A stretch of DNA of 64,000 bases, taken from assembly GCA_040222875.1 (NCBI GenBank), contig JAVKCG010000004.1:1-64000 (forward strand), in the 5' to 3' direction. Each line of letters opens with the position of its first letter. Position 1 is the stretch's first letter. The notes under the pieces are model-generated. The model saw only the letters and a program-made list of their open reading frames with translations. It had not been told where the DNA came from and ran no database searches. Of this stretch, positions 27,107 through 35,360 are shown piece by piece. The position numbers and the translations under genes are program-made. This stretch comes from JAJCYL01 sp040222875 (GTDB lineage: Bacteria > Bacteroidota > Bacteroidia > Cytophagales > Cyclobacteriaceae).

Positions 27107-29344
27107 TTGGGTTCAAGACAAGCATACATTTTAATAGGGGTAGTTGCATCAATCTGCATATTGGCGCTTATCCAACTGCCGAAACTTGATTTCAACTACG
27201 ATTTTGACAACTTCTTTGCAAAAGATGATGAAGAATGGCTTTTCTACCAGCAGTATGTTGATCAGTATGGCCAGGACAATGACTATTTACTGATTGCGGT
27301 AAAAAGTGAAACAGGCCTTTTTAATCAGCCATTTTTAACAGCAGTTGATACCCTTATCAACCAACTTAAACGGATTGAGGGAGTTGACCAGATCATATCA
27401 CCGCTCTCCATTCGGAAGTTTGTCCAATCGCCGTTGGGCCCAATTGCAGTCCCCTATCTACATCCTGATGATTCAGGACGATTACTCAGTGACAGTGTCC
27501 ACATTTCCACTCATCCAAACCTCGCTGACTTCCTAATAAATGAAGCTAGTAATTCGCTTGCATTTCTGGTGTTCCATCAGCGGTATGATGACAAAAAATT
27601 TGAACGCCAGCTGGTTGGTAACATAGAACTAAAAATAGCGGAATCAGGGCTTGGAGATTATCATATGGCAGGGCGTTTGAAAGCCCAAACAGCAATAATC
27701 AACCTGGTGAAGGATGATTTTCTACTGTTTCTGGTACTCTCACTAATCTTGATTATTTGCTTTCTTTTTTGGTTGTTCAAAAAAGCGAAGTGGGTGATCA
27801 GCTCTCTGATAATTATCGGTTTGTCAATTGTATGTTGTCTTGCTGTAATGGTGGCAACAGGTCAAGGCATCGATGTAATGTCGTCTATGCTGCCAACGAT
27901 TTTGCTGGTAGTAGCTATGTCAGACATTGTGCATTTCCTTACTCGATATTTCGACATGATTGCCAAGGGTCAACCGAAAATGCAGGCCATAAAGCTTACG
28001 TGGAAGGAGGTTGGTCTGGCTACTTTTCTCACTTCATTGACTACAGCTGTCGGGTTTGCTTCATTAGCAATTACTGACAGCCTGCCGGTAAGAAACCTGG
28101 GGATCTATACTGCAACTGGTGTTTTTATCACCTATCTGGTCACCTTCAGTTTATTACCTTCAATATCCATTTTAACCAGCCCCGCACATGTCCAATCCTC
28201 ACACAAAACCTGGAACTATATACTCGGTAAAACTTTCGTTTTCATCCTCAAAAACACGAAAAGCGTGGTATGGGTTAGTCTGTTGTTGATTGGGCTGTCT
28301 GTGTGGGGCATCAGCATCATCATTGTTGATTCACCGCTGATTGCGGATTTTCCAAAAGACCATCAGATCACTCGAGACTTTAAGTTTTTTGACAACAATT
28401 ACAACGGCGCCAAGTCTTTTGAAGTAGCTATTGAAGTGCTGGATGATGGCAAAACTGTTTTTGATGAAGAGGTGGTTCAAAGCATCGAATTAGTAGATGA
28501 ATATTTAAAGAAGTCTTTTGAAATCTCAAATTTGACATCGCCTGCATCTATCATAAAGTCGATGAATATGGCATTTAATGGAGGCCAGCCAGAAGCATAT
28601 GGCTTACCTGATAATGAAAGAACATATAACCGGATTCAAAGGCAGATTAAAAGAATTGAGCACCATTTACCTACTAAGATTTTCAATGGTGATAATCCTC
28701 AAAAAGCCAGGATTACAGGCCTGTATCAGGATATAGGAAGCAGGGCCGGCCTCAAAAAGACCAAAGCATTTGAAGCTTTTGTTGCAGAGAAAATTGACCC
28801 CAATCTTGTTAGTTTTAAGCGCACTGGAACCTCTCACCTGTTCGACATTACCATTCAATATCTCACTGATAACATAATCTTTGGGTTATCGATCGGAATT
28901 GGAGTGGTGGCATTGATTATGGCATTACTCTTTAGATCAGTCAAAATGGTAGTAATAGCACTTATTCCGAATATTTTGCCAATTGCAATGACCGCTGCAA
29001 TAATGGGATTTACGGGTATCCCATTGCGGTTATCAACCTCCATCATATTTGCGGTGGCCTTTGGTATCGCGGTAGATAACACGATTCATTACCTGAGCAA
29101 ATACAAGCTTGAATTAAACAAGGGCAAAAACAGCGTTCAGGCCTTAATGCATACGACGCTTTCAACAGGTAAAGCGATGATCGTTACCACTCTAATCCTT
29201 TTTACAGGGTTTATCACCTTTACTTTTTCGTCATTTCAGGCAACTTTTTTTACCGGAATACTGATTTCCGTTACACTAGTTTTTGCATTGGTAACAGCAT
29301 TAACTTTATTGCCAGTGCTGCTGATACTTTGGCACAAAAGGTAA
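27107..29344 (+). CDS. RND/MMPL-type predicted exporter
   Basis: The protein has 745 residues with two repeats, each of one membrane helix, a large periplasmic loop and five further helices. Helices include LIGVVASICILALIQL (1), DIVHFLTRYFDMI near helix 4 and IIFAVAFGIAVDNTIHYLSKY near the C-terminus; D and H residues in these positions are typical of HAE3/MmpL-like exporters. The motif KLDFNYDFDNFFAKDD after helix 1 is common in Bacteroidota members. The start is TTG at 27107. The nearest in-frame upstream stop is at 27056-27058, so a non-ATG start is required. The stop directly touches the ATG of the next gene. The substrate is unknown. Confidence 0.85.
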   Translation: MGSRQAYILIGVVASICILALIQLPKLDFNYDFDNFFAKDDEEWLFYQQYVDQYGQDNDYLLIAVKSETGLFNQPFLTAVDTLINQLKRIEGVDQIISPLSIRKFVQSPLGPIAVPYLHPDDSGRLLSDSVHISTHPNLADFLINEASNSLAFLVFHQRYDDKKFERQLVGNIELKIAESGLGDYHMAGRLKAQTAIINLVKDDFLLFLVLSLILIICFLFWLFKKAKWVISSLIIIGLSIVCCLAVMVATGQGIDVMSSMLPTILLVVAMSDIVHFLTRYFDMIAKGQPKMQAIKLTWKEVGLATFLTSLTTAVGFASLAITDSLPVRNLGIYTATGVFITYLVTFSLLPSISILTSPAHVQSSHKTWNYILGKTFVFILKNTKSVVWVSLLLIGLSVWGISIIIVDSPLIADFPKDHQITRDFKFFDNNYNGAKSFEVAIEVLDDGKTVFDEEVVQSIELVDEYLKKSFEISNLTSPASIIKSMNMAFNGGQPEAYGLPDNERTYNRIQRQIKRIEHHLPTKIFNGDNPQKARITGLYQDIGSRAGLKKTKAFEAFVAEKIDPNLVSFKRTGTSHLFDITIQYLTDNIIFGLSIGIGVVALIMALLFRSVKMVVIALIPNILPIAMTAAIMGFTGIPLRLSTSIIFAVAFGIAVDNTIHYLSKYKLELNKGKNSVQALMHTTLSTGKAMIVTTLILFTGFITFTFSSFQATFFTGILISVTLVFALVTALTLLPVLLILWHKR

Positions 29345-30382
29345 ATGGACATTTTCAATAAATTCATCATTATCGCAGCTGTTTCGGCATCTGCCCTATT
29401 TGCCGGGGTGCTTATGTTCGGTGCTTCTGATGTATTTGAAACCAATAGTAAAATCAATGGAGCCAACCTTGTGGCCACCCGCAAAGCACTTGATAAATCG
29501 GAGTTAAGGCACCTCAGTAAGGTTAATGCCAATTGGGTGTCTGTTGTGCCCTATGCCTTTTCAGGAAAAAATGAACCTGCTGTTAATTTCAGGTATAGGC
29601 GACAATGGTATGGTGAGACACCTAAAGGTATCATTGAATCAATCGTTGTGGCCCAGGAAATGGGCTACAAAGTGATGATCAAACCGCATGTTTGGGTGCG
29701 TGGTGATGGCTGGCCTGGGGATTACAAATTATTGTCTGAGGCCGACTGGAAAATTTGGGAGCAGGATTACGCAGATTACATCCTCACCTATGCGCATATT
29801 GCGGATTCACTCCAGGCTGAGATGCTATGCATTGGTACAGAGTTTCGTCATGCGGTTAAAGAAAGACCTGATTTTTGGTTAGCACTAATTGATAGTGTGA
29901 GGGCTAAATTTTCAGGAAAGATTACCTACGCTGCTAATTGGGACAATTACGATCAAGTCACCTTTTGGGATAAATTAGATTACATCGGGATTGATGCCTA
30001 TTTTCCATTGAAGGGCGAGGACAATCCGGAAGTGGGTGATTTGGTTAAAGAGTGGAGCAACGTGAGAAACGATCTGAAGGCTCTTTCTAAAGGGTCGGGT
30101 AAGCCCATTCTCTTTACAGAGTATGGCTATCGTAGCATCGATTTCTGCCACAAAGGCCATTGGGAGCAAGCTGAATCGCAAGCAGTAAATATGCAGGCGC
30201 AACAAAGGGCCTATGAAGCTTTATACCAAACTTTTTGGGGCGAAAGCTGGTTTGCCGGTGGCTTTCTATGGAAGTGGTTTCCCAACCATGCAGAAAGCGG
30301 TGGTATTGCTGATGACCGCTTTACCCCCCAGAATAAGTTGGCACAAGAGACTGTGAAGGAGTGGTATTATAGGTTTAGGTAA
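29345..30382 (+). CDS. GH113-like glycoside hydrolase, TIM barrel
   Basis: The protein has 345 residues. It begins with a hydrophobic segment (about 7-26) that could be a signal peptide or an anchor, and then reads as a TIM-barrel enzyme of the GH113 (beta-mannanase) type. MIKPHVWVRGDGWPGDY, CIGTEFRHA with the acid/base Glu166, and FTEYGYRS with the nucleophile Glu259 mark the active site. It ends with GGFLWKWFPNHAES. The ATG follows the RND exporter stop with no gap (TAAATG), so translation is coupled. Whether it cuts mannan or an envelope glycan is not known. Confidence 0.85.
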   Translation: MDIFNKFIIIAAVSASALFAGVLMFGASDVFETNSKINGANLVATRKALDKSELRHLSKVNANWVSVVPYAFSGKNEPAVNFRYRRQWYGETPKGIIESIVVAQEMGYKVMIKPHVWVRGDGWPGDYKLLSEADWKIWEQDYADYILTYAHIADSLQAEMLCIGTEFRHAVKERPDFWLALIDSVRAKFSGKITYAANWDNYDQVTFWDKLDYIGIDAYFPLKGEDNPEVGDLVKEWSNVRNDLKALSKGSGKPILFTEYGYRSIDFCHKGHWEQAESQAVNMQAQQRAYEALYQTFWGESWFAGGFLWKWFPNHAESGGIADDRFTPQNKLAQETVKEWYYRFR

Positions 30383-30441
30383 CGCTGAAATCATTGCCAC
30401 CTCTTTAGTTTGCTGCCATCTTCTTATCTTTAAATAAAAAA

Positions 30442-30801
30442 ATGGGACTCACCCATAAAAGCCTTTTAATAAAGCCTGATAGGAAAAACGCCAACTATAA
30501 AAATGTTGATTTTCTGATCGATTCAGGAGCAATTTACAGTCTAGTTTCCAGTGAAGTGCTAGCAAAGCTTGGTATTGAAGCTTACAAACAAATGGAATTT
30601 GTATTGGCCGATGGAACCAAAGTAAGCAGGCAAGTTGGCGATGCTTATTTTGAGTATAATGGAGAAGGTGGAATGGCTCCCGTAATATTTGGTGAGGAGG
30701 GAGATGAACCCCTCCTTGGTGCAACAACCCTTGAAAGTTTGGGATTAGTTCTTAACCCTTTCAAGCGTGAACTTTTTCCAATGAGGCTTCTCTTGATGTG
30801 A
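30442..30801 (+). CDS. Retropepsin-like clan AA aspartic protease
   Basis: This small protein of 119 residues has one catalytic motif, DFLIDSGAIYSLVS (Asp27 in DSGA), preceded by a strand (HKSLLI) and followed by the second psi-loop half LLGATTLESLGLVLNP. It is the single-domain, probably dimeric type found widely in bacteria and archaea, of poorly known function. No signal peptide is seen, so it is expected in the cytoplasm. The distance of 59 bases from the GH113-like gene leaves room for either co-transcription or a separate promoter. Confidence 0.8.
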   Translation: MGLTHKSLLIKPDRKNANYKNVDFLIDSGAIYSLVSSEVLAKLGIEAYKQMEFVLADGTKVSRQVGDAYFEYNGEGGMAPVIFGEEGDEPLLGATTLESLGLVLNPFKRELFPMRLLLM

Positions 30802-30829
30802 AAAACTAATGCAGTTTAATTCCTGATAA

Positions 30830-31303
30830 TCACTCCATATTCAAAGCAGGCTTCACATCTCCTCTATGGCAAGTGGTGCAATTCACAAAAGCTTGATCTG
30901 ATTTAAGATTGTCAATTCCGGTGAGCAATTCACCATTGATTCTTTTAACCATGGCGCTCATTTCTCTTGCAATTTGCTTCTCTGGCTTTTCGCTTGAGGC
31001 CCAATTATTTGTGTCGTGACAGTGGCCGCAACCAACTCCTAATGATCTTGAGTAGCCAAACTCCATTACTGACAGTAACCTTTTTGCTGGCATCCCTTTA
31101 AAATTCTGGATATCTTCAAAAACTGAATCAGTTGGGAGATTTATTCCATCGCCAAGATCAGCAATGATGGCTGCCTTGTGTTTATCCCAATCTGCTTTTA
31201 GAGAGTCTTGTTTGGTCAAATCATCAGTGACAGGTGATGTGCCAGAAATAAGTAGTGCGCTCATCGATGCCAAGAGGTAGAATGCAAATGCGTATTTGAT
31301 CAT
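30830..31303 (-). CDS. Periplasmic diheme c-type cytochrome (CytoC_RC-like)
   Basis: The protein has 157 residues with a hydrophobic N-terminus (AFAFYLLASMSALLIS). It contains two CxxCH heme sites, CGHCH (92-96) and CTTCH (142-146). Spacing and the motif GMPAKRLLSVMEFGYSRSLG fit the family annotated as photosynthetic reaction centre cytochrome subunit-like, which is common in non-phototrophic Bacteroidota. It probably carries electrons in the periplasm; partners are unknown. The gene is convergent with the retropepsin-like gene. Confidence 0.88.
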   Translation of the reverse strand: MIKYAFAFYLLASMSALLISGTSPVTDDLTKQDSLKADWDKHKAAIIADLGDGINLPTDSVFEDIQNFKGMPAKRLLSVMEFGYSRSLGVGCGHCHDTNNWASSEKPEKQIAREMSAMVKRINGELLTGIDNLKSDQAFVNCTTCHRGDVKPALNME

Positions 31304-31394
31304 GGTGGTGTGAATTGTTTAAATCAAGATGCCCAGATCAAACTCAAATACCTAAGAGTATGTAGTTACATGTATTATTTCTGCAAGAAACAGA

Positions 31395-32495
31395 TCAATA
31401 AGGATTAATCTTTTTCTTATTGCCCCGCTTGTAGCGGTGGAGCTTTCGATGATTTTGACCTACTTTTGGGTCGTTCCATCTCCAAATTGGCTGCCCACGC
31501 ACTTCCATTCTAACCCCGGTTTCTGGATGCGTAATTACATGTTTCACCTGCACATTGTCACCGGCAATTGGAGACCGGGGAATTTCAGGTATGCGAATAC
31601 TTATCCCAAAATGAAGAAACCAGGTTCCGTTAAAGTGATCAACAGCAGTTCCCTGTTCGTCTAAAGTCAGGCTGAAGTTCTTAATGTCGTAAGTCGGTTT
31701 CAAAACAACCTTCATGTATTCAGAAAGGTTTTTCTCTATTGAGAGGCCAAAGCTGGTGTACAATCCAGATGTTATACCGACGAAGTTATTTCCATATCGG
31801 GCCTTACCAACATTGAGTTCGGCAGCAAGCGAATATTGCCAAAAGTCGAAGAATTTATACCCCAAAAGCACATAATACCTCAGGTAACTGGTTTTTTTAA
31901 ATCCTGGGTTAAAGTTTCTGATTGAATCCCCAAATACCTGTGGTTCAAAAGGATTAAACTTTTGTCGTTCCCACATAATGCCGGCCCCGAAGCGGTATTT
32001 CTCTTGAAAATTGTAATGTACAAACAGGTTTACTGGAATTGATCTTCCTCGAGATATGAATTTGAGTGCAGCCGTATCTGTATCCATTATAAATGTGCGT
32101 CCCGCTAAAAGAGGGTTATTTACCGGCTGATCTATCGGCACAAATGGAACATCAAAAATATTTCTGTTTATAACCGTATCAGCGATAGCAACCTGATTAA
32201 ACCAGTTGGTAACGCCAGAAAACTCTTCAGGCAAATCACCAACATTATTATTCACCAATAGCTGCTGATCAGATGTTTGAACAAAATAGAAACCGGTTAA
32301 TTCATGTGTGTATTTTGTTCTGGCATAACCAGTTGAGAAATTGATTGAAAACTGATTGAGGAAAGCTCTGAAAGGGCTTCGGTAAACATCTGTTACCTGC
32401 CCAGTGTAAGGGTCGTATGCCTGATCCTGGGCCAAAGCATCGTTAGCCAGAATCACAATTAACAGTAGAGGTATTAAAGTTTTTCTAAAGTTCAA
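31395..32495 (-). CDS. Predicted outer membrane beta-barrel protein, unknown
   Basis: The protein has about 366 residues. A signal peptide (MNFRKTLIPLLLIVILANDA, cleaved after LAQ) precedes a long region of amphipathic strands, e.g. QFSINFSTGYARTKYTH and YRFGAGIMWERQKF. The C-terminal tail is basic (KLHRYKRGNKKKINPY) and not a typical barrel end, so an accessory peptidoglycan- or LPS-contacting tail is possible. No domain is recognised. The start is uncertain: no ATG is in frame upstream of the signal peptide, and TTG at 32495 gives the best signal peptide; a longer TTG start at 32549 is the alternative. Confidence 0.65.
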   Translation of the reverse strand: MNFRKTLIPLLLIVILANDALAQDQAYDPYTGQVTDVYRSPFRAFLNQFSINFSTGYARTKYTHELTGFYFVQTSDQQLLVNNNVGDLPEEFSGVTNWFNQVAIADTVINRNIFDVPFVPIDQPVNNPLLAGRTFIMDTDTAALKFISRGRSIPVNLFVHYNFQEKYRFGAGIMWERQKFNPFEPQVFGDSIRNFNPGFKKTSYLRYYVLLGYKFFDFWQYSLAAELNVGKARYGNNFVGITSGLYTSFGLSIEKNLSEYMKVVLKPTYDIKNFSLTLDEQGTAVDHFNGTWFLHFGISIRIPEIPRSPIAGDNVQVKHVITHPETGVRMEVRGQPIWRWNDPKVGQNHRKLHRYKRGNKKKINPY

Positions 32496-32560
32496 TATGT
32501 TAAAGATCAAATAACAATGATCAAAAATCAAATAAGCACCAATATCCAATATTTAAACCT
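32496..32560. repeat. AT-rich imperfect repeat upstream of the barrel protein gene
   Basis: The stretch carries several copies of GATCAAA/AAATCAAATAA-like words, followed by CCAATATCCAATATT. Similar degenerate words occur between genes in other Bacteroidota as far as I recall, but this could also be simple low complexity. It covers most of the possible promoter region of the gene starting at 32495. Confidence 0.4.
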
Positions 32561-32601
32561 ATACCCATGAGTTGGTCTGGATTTGATTTCTGTGATTCAT
32601 T

Positions 32602-33561
32602 TTATCTAAGGGTGATCTCAAAAGCAAGGGGTTCAAATGGAGTCACTTTTCCGGCATAGTCCGGAATAACCAATCTCTCAATCATCTGATCAGTCAGAAA
32701 ATCGGGGATCACCCTCACACTTGGGCCGTAGGCAATTTCCGATGGCATTAAAAAAAGTGCTTGCTCTCCAACCTCCATCAATGAAACCGCCTCATCCAGG
32801 CCTAAAATTACCTCCCTTGTTCCGAAAGCAAATTCGAATGTGTCGTTGCCTGTGGTGGCGTCAAATTGCTCACCATTTAAAAAAGTGCCCCGATATGAAA
32901 TCTCAACCATATCACCATTTTGAGGTGTTACACCGGTGGCTCCCCTTACCTGGCGTTTATATCTTAAGCCTGAACTTAAAACCTGTACTTCATCCACAGG
33001 ATTGGCGATCGTATCATTCAAATTTTTATTAACCACAAACGAATCTATCAGCCCAACTTCAGTTGCGAAAATATTATCCTCATTCTCAACAGCCACCAAA
33101 TCAACCTCGACTGATATAATGGAATTAGCAGGTATCAATGTTGAAAATTGTAAGTCTTCGAAAGCCAAAGCCGATGGAAGAATAAACTGATAGCTCTCTC
33201 CCTCTTTCATCAAAGCTATTCCCAGATCAAGGCCCACCGGAACTACGGTTCCTAACCCTTGTCTCAACTTAATCGGGTCGCCATTTTCTGGTTGATGGAA
33301 ACTAATTTCATCACCGCCTAATATGCTCATTGAATAGTAGATGGAGAGAATTTTACCATTATCCTGACTTTGGCCTAATTCATTATCTTGAAGCACAACA
33401 TAATAGTAGCCAGCATCATCTTTTGTAGCATCAAGCGAGTTCTCTACAATGAATGCTTGAATTTCTGCTTCTTGCAATTGTTCCAGATCATCCGAAATAG
33501 GATCATCATTGCAAGAAATAAACCCAACAAAGGTTAAAAAAGCTAAGAAGGAGGTTCTCAT
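32602..33561 (-). CDS. FKBP-type peptidyl-prolyl isomerase lipoprotein, two FKBP domains
   Basis: The protein has 319 residues. The signal ends in the lipobox GFISC with Cys17, so it should be a lipoprotein of the outer or inner membrane facing the periplasm. Two FKBP-like domains are seen: about 55-165 (YYYVVLQDNELGQSQDNG ... ANSIISVEVDLVAVE) and about 200-319 (GDMVEISYRGTFLNGEQFD ... AFEITLR). The second is the better match. Bacteroidota gliding protein GldI is a related FKBP lipoprotein, but with a single domain. It probably helps fold periplasmic or surface proteins. Confidence 0.85.
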   Translation of the reverse strand: MRTSFLAFLTFVGFISCNDDPISDDLEQLQEAEIQAFIVENSLDATKDDAGYYYVVLQDNELGQSQDNGKILSIYYSMSILGGDEISFHQPENGDPIKLRQGLGTVVPVGLDLGIALMKEGESYQFILPSALAFEDLQFSTLIPANSIISVEVDLVAVENEDNIFATEVGLIDSFVVNKNLNDTIANPVDEVQVLSSGLRYKRQVRGATGVTPQNGDMVEISYRGTFLNGEQFDATTGNDTFEFAFGTREVILGLDEAVSLMEVGEQALFLMPSEIAYGPSVRVIPDFLTDQMIERLVIPDYAGKVTPFEPLAFEITLR

Positions 33562-33631
33562 TGATTACCGTATCTGCTTAAAGCACAACGAAATTCGGCG
33601 GTATTAAGTATTCATTCAAACGAAAAGCGTA

Positions 33632-34243
33632 TTACTTTACTTTGAAGGTTTTAGTAAACATTTGAAAAGCCGGAATTCTATCCAAATCCATCTTATGGCC
33701 AATATCCAACATCTTTTCGTAGTCTTTCAAAACCATTGATCGCTGATTGATAATATCCTCATCGTCACTAAGGAAAAATGCCGATATGAACCTGACAAAA
33801 ATGTATGGAGTGTTCATAATGGCCCAGTTGTATTCGGCAGCATCAAAATCAATCTCGGGAACTGACGCTTTTTTCATTCCTTCGATGTCAAAAGTCTCTT
33901 TCATGGCCAATTTGATCACCCCAAAAAACTTGTCTTCCCACACGGTGTAGTTTTTGATCAGGTATTTCATGGCATAAACCACGGGATCCTTTTTGAGAAA
34001 GTATCCACCCTTTGACAACTTCCTGGCTTTCTTGTTTAACGCCAATTCCTCAAATAGAGAAACACTGCCATTAGCTAATGCAATGCCAACTGTTGGTGCC
34101 ATTAAAACCAAGGAGAAGAAATCTTCATCCATAATCTCCAGATATGGCGCTTCAGTCTTGATGAAATCTTTCCTCAATTCAAAGGTGGCGTCTTTAATTG
34201 CAGGATTACCAACCATTAATTCAACTTCGTATTCTGTAAACAT
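33632..34243 (-). CDS. Conserved hypothetical protein, 203 residues
   Basis: I do not recognise a domain. The protein is mixed helical, rich in Lys and Phe, and has no signal peptide, so it is expected in the cytoplasm. Notable segments are FSLVLMAPTVGIALANG and NTPYIFVRFISAFFLSDDED, which look like buried helices. Its ATG is 87 bases from the divergent BNR-type lipoprotein gene. Proteins of this size and composition exist in other Cytophagales, as far as I recall. No function is proposed. Confidence 0.6.
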   Translation of the reverse strand: MFTEYEVELMVGNPAIKDATFELRKDFIKTEAPYLEIMDEDFFSLVLMAPTVGIALANGSVSLFEELALNKKARKLSKGGYFLKKDPVVYAMKYLIKNYTVWEDKFFGVIKLAMKETFDIEGMKKASVPEIDFDAAEYNWAIMNTPYIFVRFISAFFLSDDEDIINQRSMVLKDYEKMLDIGHKMDLDRIPAFQMFTKTFKVK

Positions 34244-34330
34244 TGTTGTCAGGGGTTATTTGGCTCAATTTAATAATATCTGCTTGCACACAAAACACAA
34301 ATCATTTTACATTGTGATTTAAAATCAAGC

Positions 34331-35359
34331 ATGAAAACACCTATTAAGATTTTCTTGATACTCCTAACTTATTCTTGCACTCAAAAGATTGACCTCCCTG
34401 AAATTGTGCCACTCACTACTCCCTCAACGGCCAGTCTACGTGGAATTTCAGCTGTTTCAGATTCAATTATATGGGTAAGTGGTTCACAAAATACCGTTTT
34501 AAAATCTTTGGATGCTGGTCAATCATGGACTGATGTTAGTATAGCAGATTCAGTGAAACTCGATTTTAGGGATATAGAAGCTTTCAATGAATCGACTGCA
34601 ATTGTGATGAATGCCGGGTTTCCTGGCAGGATTTATAAAACGAAGGATGGAGGTGCCGTGTGGAAACTTGTTTATGAGGACTATCGGGAGGGAATCTTTC
34701 TTGATGCAATGGATTTTTGGGATGAAAACAGAGGTGTCGCTTTTAGTGACCCAATCGATGGGAAATTTGTGGTTATTAGGACTGAAGATGGGGGTGATTC
34801 CTGGATGGCAATCCCGGATGCTATCAGGCCTGATGCAAAAGAGGGTGAAGGTGGATTTGCTGCTAGTGGATCCGTGATTAAGGCCTTACCAAATGGCGAT
34901 GCGATTATAGCAACAACTAATGGCCGTATAATCCAACTTTCATTTAAGAAGGAAAGTTTGGACATCGTTGAAACACCCATAAAATCAGATCAGCCGGGCT
35001 CCGGCATATTCTCCATTGATTTCTTTGATGATAGGAACGGGATTGCTGTAGGTGGCGATTATTCTATGGATTCATTGGCAATAGAAAATGCCGCTAACAC
35101 AAACGACGGCGGGAGTGCATGGCAGCTAATCTCTGGATTAAGTGGATATAGATCGGCAGTATCTTATGTGCCTGGCAGAGATGGTAATATGCTTTTTGCT
35201 TGTGGAACATCTGGGGTAGATTACACAGTTGACGGAGGTGAAACTTGGGTCAACATTAGCTCAGATGGCTATCATGCTATTGACTTTGGATCAACTAATA
35301 ACGGATGGATGAGCGGTGCAGGTGGGAGCGTTGCCAGGATTGTATTGGCTGAATACTAA
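34331..35359 (+). CDS. BNR/YCF48-like beta-propeller lipoprotein
   Basis: The protein has 342 residues with the lipobox LTYSC (Cys16). Repeated Asp-box/BNR motifs such as SLDAGQSWTDV, TKDGGAVWKLV, TEDGGDSWMAI, TNDGGSAWQLI and TVDGGETWVNI indicate a six- or seven-bladed propeller of the YCF48/photosystem-II-stability type. In Bacteroidota these are secreted or surface proteins of unknown role, often annotated as oxidoreductase or glycosyl hydrolase by propeller similarity only. Its stop is one base from that of the convergent neighbour. Confidence 0.8.
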   Translation: MKTPIKIFLILLTYSCTQKIDLPEIVPLTTPSTASLRGISAVSDSIIWVSGSQNTVLKSLDAGQSWTDVSIADSVKLDFRDIEAFNESTAIVMNAGFPGRIYKTKDGGAVWKLVYEDYREGIFLDAMDFWDENRGVAFSDPIDGKFVVIRTEDGGDSWMAIPDAIRPDAKEGEGGFAASGSVIKALPNGDAIIATTNGRIIQLSFKKESLDIVETPIKSDQPGSGIFSIDFFDDRNGIAVGGDYSMDSLAIENAANTNDGGSAWQLISGLSGYRSAVSYVPGRDGNMLFACGTSGVDYTVDGGETWVNISSDGYHAIDFGSTNNGWMSGAGGSVARIVLAEY

Positions 35360-35360
35360 A

